Assembly: GCA_963665545.2 (NCBI GenBank) | Contig: CAXXKZ010000012.1 | Coordinates: 124,001-188,000 of the forward strand | Reading direction: 5' to 3' | Origin: G963665545 sp963665545 | GTDB lineage: Bacteria; Pseudomonadota; Gammaproteobacteria; Xanthomonadales; SZUA-36 | Length of the DNA: 64,000 nucleotides | Shown: positions 38,026-45,488 of the stretch, in pieces | Position numbering within the stretch: position 1 is the stretch's first letter | Layout of the letters: each line of letters opens with the position of its first letter | Translations under genes and position numbers: made by a program | The notes under the pieces: generated by a model | Database searches by the model: none | Seen by the model: only the letters and a program-made list of their open reading frames with translations | What the model was told of the DNA's origin: nothing

Positions 38026-40241
38026 TGGTTGATGTCACCCTCGCAATGGAGATCTCTCGTGACCAGGCACTGATGCGCGATGCCATCGAAAGTGCCCTGG
38101 GACAATCACAGATCGACCTGGAACTGCTGCTATTGGGCAACATTGATTCAGTCGGATTCCCTGTCGATGACCGAGTGCGCCTGATTCATCACCCCACAAC
38201 GAACAGACCGCTTCTCCCGGTTGAGTTCCTGAGGCGGGTGACACAGCATGCCTCTGCTCCGCTGTTGTTGTGCCTGCAACCTCACCAGCATCTACTGCCA
38301 GGCGCGCTTGCGCCAATGGTCACCTCCATGCGCAGCGATGAGCGCATCGAGATGATGTGCGCCTTGCAATTCGATGCCGATGAGAGAGGCCATGTTTCGC
38401 GCGCGGCCTTCCATCAGCAGTGGGCAGACGCCCGGTCATTGGGGCAACTTGAGCGAGGGGATTTGGCAAGGATGTTGAATCAGGAGTATCTGCCCGGCAA
38501 CATCCGGCTCTATCGCAGTTCGGCACTGCGCTTGAAGATCCTGCACTTGGCCGAATCACGCACGCAATTCGAACTGTTGTGGCAATTGCATCATCGCCTG
38601 AACGCAGTCACGTATTTTGAACCCGTGTGCATGAGCTTGGGCACCGCTCCAGCCTTAGTGCCGGTTCACAGGGCAAAGCGCTACACCATGAAAAAGCTTT
38701 GGGCGTTGTTGCTCCGCCGTCCACGCGGGCAAGAATCCTTCGGCAGGTTCGAGGTGACGCTGCATGTGCTTGGCCACCTATGCCGCAACAATCCCATCGT
38801 TGCATTCTGGTGCTTATGCAGGGACCGGTTTTTGTTTTGGCAGGTCCGCCGAGGGCTGTCACAAACCTGCTATTCGTTCTTTGTACGTTTATTCAGCCGC
38901 TGGCCGATCCCCCGGCATGCCGCCCGTGAAACAATCGCAGAGAACAAGAAAATCGGCTACTACATCTGGCAGTACCCCGTACGCAGCCAGTCCTTCGTGC
39001 AGAGGGAAGTCGCGGCGCTGCTCAAGGCAGGCGAGGACGTCGTCGTATTCACCGAAATCGAGGCCCATCACGATTATATTGATGCGCTCAAGCCCCACCT
39101 TGCAGGCTCCTCCATAAGGAATGGCTCAGATGATGAGACCCATCACACACGGCTGAAATGGAAACTTTTTCGCTCAGCGCCCTGGCGCTATATCCGCATC
39201 AGGTTTTTTGTCCTGGGCAGGAACTACCATGCCAACAAGAGTTGGTGGCTCGACCAGGATAGTTTCAATACCGCCGTTCGGCTGGCCAACACAGCGCGGG
39301 AGATGGGCGTCGGTCATATCCATTCACCCTAGGCAGATGTGTGTGCTTTTGTGGCATTGATCGCCGCTCGTCTGCTCGGGCTTCCCTACAGCCTGCAGGC
39401 GCGCGCCCACGATATTCACCGCCTCGACTACCGGTACGGCATGCGGGAAAAAATTCTCAATGCCGAATTCATCATCACCAACACTCAATACAATGTGGAC
39501 CAACTTCGGGCCGTGATACCTGCCCGCCAGGCGGCACGGGTCAAATTGATCCACAATGGCCTGAATCTCTGCCAGTTCCGACCCGCATCGCTGCCCGCGG
39601 GCGACGACAGCTGGCGCGACAAGAGTGGCAATGGGGGTGGCAATGGGGGTGGCGTCATCCGGCTGGTTTGCGTCGCCAGATTGATCGACCAGAAAGGATT
39701 GACCTTTTTGCTTCAGGCCTGCCGGCGTCTGGTCGATGCCGGGCTCTGCATCCACTGTGACATTGTCGGTGGATATGAAGACATCTTCATGAATTACTAC
39801 ATCGAACTGGTTCGCCTGCGTCAAGCGCTCAGGCTTGAAGAGATTGTCCACTTGGCGGGCTCGATGCCGTTCGAAGAAGTGCTGGATTACTATCGCAAGG
39901 CTGACATTTTCGTTCTACCTTGCGTGATTGCCAAGGACGGTAGCCGCGACATTATTCCCAACTCCGTGCTCGAAGCCATGGCCATGCGCCTGCCAGTGGT
40001 GTCAACGAATGTGACCGGGCTGCCAGAATTGGTTGTTGACGGGGTCTCAGGCTTCCTGGTCCCGCCTCATGATGTGAATGCGCTGGTTGATGCCATTGCA
40101 ACCCTCTCGCAGTCTGCGCGCCTTCGTAACGAGTTCGGATGTGCTGGCCGCAACAGGGTGGAAACCCTGTTTGACAGCGACACGAATGTCACGCAATACC
40201 AGTCCTTATTCTGCCCCGCCCGCCGACATGACTCAAAGTAG
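38025..40241 (+). pseudogene. Two-domain glycosyltransferase interrupted by one in-frame TAG
   Basis: 738 codons. The N-terminal ~260 residues are GT2-like (MVDVTLAMEISRDQALM, LLLLGN). The C-terminal ~400 residues are GT4-like (KIGYYIWQYPVRSQSFVQREVAAL; HIHSP-TAG-ADVCAFVALIAARLLGLPYSL; RLKLIHNGL-type and DIFVLPC, EAMAMRLPVVSTNVTGLPELV). TAG 39330-39332 falls where related chains often read H-x-H-W/F; the read-through residue is likely Trp (CCTGGGCA to CCTAGGCA). A 12-bp repeat (GNGGGNGGG) lies at 39627-39650. If functional it would build the glycan. Confidence 0.8.
39627..39650. repeat. 12-bp in-frame tandem duplication
   Basis: GGCAATGGGGGT occurs twice and codes GNGG GNGG inside the two-domain glycosyltransferase gene. 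Confidence 0.85.
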
Positions 40242-42420
40242 ACTGGTGCGGGTGCTGGCGGCCACGCTCGTACTGTTGGCTGGCCTGTGGTGGACCGTCG
40301 GTCCATGGTCAGGGCAATCCGACCGGCACCCCCAATCCCTGTCAAGGCTCACACCTTCGGTAACGACCTTTGGGTACGACGAGACCCGGTCGGGCCACGT
40401 CGTTTCCTATGTCGATGCTTCAACGGCACTGGCGGTCGTGGCAGGGCAGCCGGCATTGGTGGATTTGGCAAAGAGAAGCCTGCGCTTCAAACCGCTTTAT
40501 ATCCGTAGCGATGAATTGCCTGACGAATGGGCTGGCAAATTCGCCGCTGGACGTCGAATCCTGATTGTCACCACCCCTAAAGGGCTTGAGGCCATTGATG
40601 TAGACGCCGCCGAGCGGCTCTGGGAAGTCAAAACGCTCTGGGGTCACGGGATAGCTGCCACGCCGGTGATCGATCAAAAAGCTGGCAAGATTTACTTTTA
40701 CTCCAGGCGGTATGGCAGATGGGCGGGATTTGAGCACCAGGTTTACCAGGTCAACCTCGACGGTGGTGGCCTGCGCAGCGTCAGCTTGGATATCAACGGA
40801 ATATTTGCAACCCGCTATCCCGACTTGAGCGGCAATTCATGGCACAGGCGGGTGCATTGCAAGACGGCCATGGGCCTGAATCGAACCGTGGCCCCACCAT
40901 ACGTATTTTTTGGCTGTTCGCTGCAGACAGGGCAGGATGCGGCCTCAAGATACGGCGTGATGAGAAGCCTGAGCGGGTTGGTGGTGAGTGTTCCGCTAGA
41001 TCTCGATGGCAATCTTAAAGGATCTCGCAGTCACCGCGCATTTTTCACCAGCGAGATGCGAAAGGAGGATGCGACGGGCTTTGATTCGGGAATCTACAAC
41101 AGCGGCGCCGGGCCCGCTCTGCTGCCTGATGGTTCGATTCTGGTGGCGACCGGGAACGGTCCCGTTTTTCCTGAACTGGGCAATTTCGGTTGCTCCATGA
41201 TTCGCCTGGACGGCATCAGTCTGCGACCAGTGGTCCATGCTGATGGTATGCCGTCATCATTCAGTCACAGTTTGCCGCCATTCAATGAATGTTGGCACCT
41301 GAATGTCGAGTATTCGAATTCGTCCGCTGCCGTCATCGAGGGCGGCGGGCGATTGACTGCGGCTGTGATAACCAAGGACGGCTTCCTGGAGGTGTTTGAC
41401 CCGCTGCAAATTCACCCGTCGCGATCCGGAGTTGCCCGTACCCGCGTGGCAGGCGGAAAAACCTATTCGCAGCCGGCCATGATCTCCAATGGCCAGGGCG
41501 TTCGCATTGTGTCACTGGCCAAAGGCAAGCCCCATGATCTTACTGTTAACGATCTGCTGCTGACAGATGCTTCAACCCTGTCAGGCATGCAGGATATCGA
41601 GCAGAAGCCATGTTTTGGCTGGCTGTCCGCGTGGCCAAATGCCAATACTGCCGGACTCTCATTGTTGTACTCGGGGCCTATCCGCAATGATTATGCCGTG
41701 GCCATCGTGGGCAGCGAATTCCACAATAATCTGAAGTCATTCTTTTCCGCCCATTTGGGCCACAGAGGTGACACCTGGCTGGGTGATGGCCTTTGGGGGC
41801 CCTACGTGGACACCAGCCACCTTGGGTACAGCGTCGGAGCAAATTATCAGAGCCCGTTGCCGAAATCAAAACCCGAGCAGTTTGAGACCATGTGGCGCTA
41901 TTTTGACGGACGAAAACAGCCCTCTTCACCATTCGAGCATGAGACGTTTTGGCTACTTAGAAACCTCGATGACCAGCGGGATTGCAGGTTGCCGCGGGAC
42001 CTGGGATTGAATGCGGTCTGGGAAGTGAAACGGCGGGCCGTTTTGCACGCTGCAGGAAACGACGCCATCAATGCTCACGATTACAACCCATCCGATGGTA
42101 CGCTGCGTCTGGCCTGGCGCCTTGCCCTGGACGCCCCGGACCAATTGATGGATGCACACCCGGTGATATCGTCAAACGCTGAGGGTGAAATCCCCGTTGT
42201 CCTGGCGTTGGTCTATGCCGATGCCGGAGACGGATCGGTGACCTCAGCGGTGTTGTTTGTCGACACGACATCCGGAAAATTAGTCAACCGTTTCGAATTT
42301 GATGGTCTCGTCCGCTTTTCAATGCCATTGGTATTCGATGAGCACATCATGATTCCGACGCTCGACAATGGACTGCAGGTATTGAGTGTTGTCAAAGATG
42401 AAGACCAGGAGGATGGGTAG
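40228..42420 (+). CDS. Membrane-anchored beta-propeller-like protein, glycan locus (copy 1)
   Basis: 730 residues. A single N-terminal hydrophobic segment (LVRVLAATLVLLAGLWW), then an extracytoplasmic body. Repeated beta-rich blades with a PQQ/pyrrolo-like signature are seen: TTFGYDETRSGH, IDVDAAERLWEVK, ATPVIDQKAGKIYFYSRRYG, VYQVNLDGGGL, YVFFGC, TGFDSGIYNSGAGPALLPDG, VATGNGPVFPELGNFGCSM and PFNECWHLN. It is homologous to the minus-strand gene at 43.2-45.5 kb. The start ATG 40228 overlaps the end of the glycosyltransferase gene by 14 bases. The function is unknown. It may bind or process the exported polysaccharide; this is a guess from location. Confidence 0.7.
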   Translation: MTQSRLVRVLAATLVLLAGLWWTVGPWSGQSDRHPQSLSRLTPSVTTFGYDETRSGHVVSYVDASTALAVVAGQPALVDLAKRSLRFKPLYIRSDELPDEWAGKFAAGRRILIVTTPKGLEAIDVDAAERLWEVKTLWGHGIAATPVIDQKAGKIYFYSRRYGRWAGFEHQVYQVNLDGGGLRSVSLDINGIFATRYPDLSGNSWHRRVHCKTAMGLNRTVAPPYVFFGCSLQTGQDAASRYGVMRSLSGLVVSVPLDLDGNLKGSRSHRAFFTSEMRKEDATGFDSGIYNSGAGPALLPDGSILVATGNGPVFPELGNFGCSMIRLDGISLRPVVHADGMPSSFSHSLPPFNECWHLNVEYSNSSAAVIEGGGRLTAAVITKDGFLEVFDPLQIHPSRSGVARTRVAGGKTYSQPAMISNGQGVRIVSLAKGKPHDLTVNDLLLTDASTLSGMQDIEQKPCFGWLSAWPNANTAGLSLLYSGPIRNDYAVAIVGSEFHNNLKSFFSAHLGHRGDTWLGDGLWGPYVDTSHLGYSVGANYQSPLPKSKPEQFETMWRYFDGRKQPSSPFEHETFWLLRNLDDQRDCRLPRDLGLNAVWEVKRRAVLHAAGNDAINAHDYNPSDGTLRLAWRLALDAPDQLMDAHPVISSNAEGEIPVVLALVYADAGDGSVTSAVLFVDTTSGKLVNRFEFDGLVRFSMPLVFDEHIMIPTLDNGLQVLSVVKDEDQEDG

Positions 42421-42438
42421 CCCGGCTATCCAGATTGT

Positions 42439-43146
42439 ATGTTTTTGATCGGCGGCCCCGCTTATTGCGGCACCACGCTACTGACCCTGATGCTCAATCA
42501 AGACGGCGTCACCTGCCTGAATGAACCGGATTTTCACGATCCCGAACAGAGTCACAATGGGTTGCCGGCGCTCCAGCGGATCTATCCGGACAGAAATCTC
42601 CCGAACCGGTCCGAGGAAGCCTTGACCTGGTCCGAGGCATTTGCGCTGATGCTGCAGTGCCAGCAATTGGTTGAGCCCGACCACCTGGGCTTTAAATTCT
42701 GCAACCGGCCTTTTGTAGCATTCAGCGAGCTGTTCCGCCAAGCCGGATTACCCGTTCTTGCGATAATTCGGGATGTTCGCGATTCGTTGGTGCGTCCGCT
42801 TAAGCCCTATATCAACGGTGAAGCCGGTTTGATCAGCCAATATCGCCTGGTCTGGTCGAATCGGGACCTGTATAGCGCCGTCATCCGTTATGAAGATCTG
42901 GTCCGCGACCCCAAAGCGATGATGCGGCAAGTTTCAAAGACACTCAAGGTCCCGCTGAAAAACCGGGCGCAGTGGAATCCGCAAGACGTTCCAGGCTCAA
43001 TGATGTACCCGGAAGACCGGCACGGCGCGCTCAAGACAGGATCAATCCAGACCAACAGGACGGGTATCTGGCGCACCTGTGGCAAGACCTTCACCGATGC
43101 CGCCCATGAACTGGCGCAAGAGATGGGCTATTCGGCGGACCAGTAG
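42439..43146 (+). CDS. Sulfotransferase-like protein
   Basis: 235 residues with PAPS-binding motifs: FLIGGPAYCGTTLLTLML at the start (5'-phosphosulfate loop) and RDVRDSLVRPL (3'-phosphate region, near residue 112). It probably moves sulfate to a sugar hydroxyl. A natural start is not clear. ATG at 42413 (ATGGGTAGCCCGGCTATCCAG) would fuse in frame if one T were added to the T5 run at about 42441. As drawn, ATG 42439 gives the shortest intact product. It lies between the two inward-facing propeller genes. Confidence 0.72.
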   Translation: MFLIGGPAYCGTTLLTLMLNQDGVTCLNEPDFHDPEQSHNGLPALQRIYPDRNLPNRSEEALTWSEAFALMLQCQQLVEPDHLGFKFCNRPFVAFSELFRQAGLPVLAIIRDVRDSLVRPLKPYINGEAGLISQYRLVWSNRDLYSAVIRYEDLVRDPKAMMRQVSKTLKVPLKNRAQWNPQDVPGSMMYPEDRHGALKTGSIQTNRTGIWRTCGKTFTDAAHELAQEMGYSADQ

Positions 43147-43178
43147 CCTGTCGGGCTGCTGGACACGATTTCTGGGTC

Positions 43179-45461
43179 TCACCAAATCAGGGAGAAGCGG
43201 TGCACGAGCTCAAAGAAGCTTTCACTCCTTCGAAACAGCTTGATGCCATCCGTGGTGGCCAGATAAATCTTTTCATCCACGATCAGGGGCATGGAAAAAT
43301 GCACCCGTCCACTGAAACCAACCTGGTCGATCAATTCTCCGGCCTGGCTGTTCAACAATACCAGGTGAGACAAACTTGAATCCTCAACGACAAACACAAC
43401 CAGTCCAGGGTCTCCACCATCTGTGTAAGTCGTCACCATATTGGAATGCGAGTGAGTCGTCCCATCATCGCGCACATAAGACCACTTTTTCGTTAATTGA
43501 TAGTTATCGGAGATCGAAAAGGCATTCATACCCCAGCCAGCGCGCTCGTCCTGCTCCGGAATATCAAACAGATAGAGCCGTTCATAAGCCGGGTCGTTGA
43601 TATTTCCGCAATAGCCTTCCCGATCTGCCCTTCGAGTAAGCAGAACCGAACCATACTCATCCGGAAACGAGCCGCGGCCCCTGAGCGGGGCCGCTTTGAA
43701 GAATCTTGGCGCCAGTGATCGAAATTTGAATTTCTGGTCCCGCAGCAGGGCCTCGGGAAACGAGAACAATCCACCTCTCATGGCGGCGTATAGCTTCAAT
43801 GGTGCCAATTCATAACCCGGCGGCGGATCATTGAAATCAGACTCCAGTGTAAAAGCCACCGGCTCGAGGAACTTGTAGCGCCCAATCGAGCCTGTCTGGT
43901 TGGCCGCTGCCGCTTCGAACCAGTCAGCGACCGGAAAAGTGCCACCTGTTATCTGGGCCTGCACCTCCGTGCCCATCGGCAGGGTAAGGTGATCATTACG
44001 AATGTGGCCCGAATAGTGGAGTGCGAGCCTGGGGGCTCCGGTCCGCTCGTGGGAACTGGCCAGACCAATGCACGCGCCCCGCCGAAATCCGCGTTTTTTG
44101 AGGTACTCGCTCTGTGCGAGGGTCGCAGTGACGTAATCGGCGCCGCCCCGATAGAAGGCGTAGCTCAACCGCCCGCCCGCGATGACCTGTACGTTGCCAT
44201 CCGGGTCCAACAGCATTGACGGCTGACCAAAGACCTCTCGCCCGATGAGCACCTCCGTTTTCTTGTCAGGGTCGTCACCCGGAAGATCCTCCGGATTGAA
44301 GACTTTGAGGTGTCCGTCCTTGCCCACAACCGCGGAGTACAGCTGCCCCCGAGTTTCAATCGTGGACACCGATGAACTGGCGAGGTCCATATTCGATACG
44401 TGGCATTCGTTGAAGCCGCGGTTATCCATACTGTAAAAAGTGGCGCCTCTGTCAGAAGCGGGTTCCAGGCGCGCTCCGTCCAGCTTGACGACAGAGCAGC
44501 CAAAATTGTTCTCCTGCGGGACGAAGGGCCCATTCCCGGTCGTGACCAGGAGTTGATTACCGGGCAGCAAACTCGGCCCGGAGCCCGTGTTCCAGATACC
44601 GCTGTCGAAGCCCGTCAGTGGGTTGTCCCCCATCTCACTGGGCGTGAATGATGCGACTGATTCGCGCCCCAGTAGTTCACCGGAGTCATCAAGATACGCG
44701 GCGATAAGCACCCCTCTGGCCCCCCGCAGATTGCCGTAGTGATGAGGTGCGGCTTTGGCGTCCATGCCGCATCCGAAGAAAACGTAGTGTGAGTTGGCAT
44801 GGTCATTCAACCCCAGCGAGGTCCTGCAACGCATGATGTTTGCAGGGGTGACCGCATCGCTGGACTGCCCGGGATACACCAAAGCGTCCAGCTCAAAGTC
44901 GAAGCCATTGAGGTCGCTGCCATCGAGATTGACGGAATACAGCCGGATTCTGAGGCCCTGTCTTGCCCAGGGTTTGGTCGGCGCAGCGCCCGTCCTGGCA
45001 CTGGCCGAAAAGTAAATCTTCCCTCTTCGGACATCGATCACCGGCGTTTGACCCACCTCACGGAGAGGTAACTCCAGCGACCAAATGATGCGGTTTTGTT
45101 CGATGTCGAACGCATTGAACCGGTTTTCCGTACCGAAATAGATGACTTTGCGGCCCTCTATCTGTGCACCGGCGGGAACAAAATCCTGATCGCCATTGAG
45201 GTAAATTGGCATGACGTGCGAACTGCCCTTTGTGAAGGGCAGATCGTGCACCGTCAACGGCGAATAATTCCGCGCGCTCAAACTGGACAGTACCGCCCCT
45301 GATCTCAGGCTGTCGTACCCAAAGGTCGCGACCGTCGAACTCTCAACCCATTCACCGCTACCGGCGGCGCGATCAAATTTGAGAATTCTAAAGACGACTT
45401 GCGCGAAGTCGGCGGCGAACACTGCCAATACCAGCGCGACAATGACTGCAATTGACCTCAT
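43179..45461 (-). CDS. Membrane-anchored beta-propeller-like protein, glycan locus (copy 2)
   Basis: 760 residues, N-terminal membrane anchor (MRSIAVIVALVLAVFAADF). It shares with copy 1 a long series of motifs: ATFGYDSLRSG, GQTPVIDVRRGKIYFSA, LYSVNLDGSDLNG, YVFFGCGMD, GFDSGIWNTGSGPSLLPG, TTGNGPFVPQENNFGCS, GFNECHVSN and VVGKDGHLKVFNPEDL. The paralogy is clear without alignment software. The gene is convergent with the sulfotransferase and divergent in strand from copy 1. The function is unknown. It may face the periplasm. It lies 27 bases from the cyanophycin synthetase gene end. Confidence 0.7.
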   Translation of the reverse strand: MRSIAVIVALVLAVFAADFAQVVFRILKFDRAAGSGEWVESSTVATFGYDSLRSGAVLSSLSARNYSPLTVHDLPFTKGSSHVMPIYLNGDQDFVPAGAQIEGRKVIYFGTENRFNAFDIEQNRIIWSLELPLREVGQTPVIDVRRGKIYFSASARTGAAPTKPWARQGLRIRLYSVNLDGSDLNGFDFELDALVYPGQSSDAVTPANIMRCRTSLGLNDHANSHYVFFGCGMDAKAAPHHYGNLRGARGVLIAAYLDDSGELLGRESVASFTPSEMGDNPLTGFDSGIWNTGSGPSLLPGNQLLVTTGNGPFVPQENNFGCSVVKLDGARLEPASDRGATFYSMDNRGFNECHVSNMDLASSSVSTIETRGQLYSAVVGKDGHLKVFNPEDLPGDDPDKKTEVLIGREVFGQPSMLLDPDGNVQVIAGGRLSYAFYRGGADYVTATLAQSEYLKKRGFRRGACIGLASSHERTGAPRLALHYSGHIRNDHLTLPMGTEVQAQITGGTFPVADWFEAAAANQTGSIGRYKFLEPVAFTLESDFNDPPPGYELAPLKLYAAMRGGLFSFPEALLRDQKFKFRSLAPRFFKAAPLRGRGSFPDEYGSVLLTRRADREGYCGNINDPAYERLYLFDIPEQDERAGWGMNAFSISDNYQLTKKWSYVRDDGTTHSHSNMVTTYTDGGDPGLVVFVVEDSSLSHLVLLNSQAGELIDQVGFSGRVHFSMPLIVDEKIYLATTDGIKLFRRSESFFELVHRFSLIW

Positions 45462-45488
45462 TTCAAATACAACCAGTGCGTTCCTTGA

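Noticed and set aside
22317..39332. Reassignment of TAG or TGA to Trp as the genetic code
   Set aside because: TGA and TAG end many genes properly here (mutM, algC, cphA, mauD), often in tight ATGA overlaps. A general recoding would extend all of them. Local suppression or mutation is more likely.
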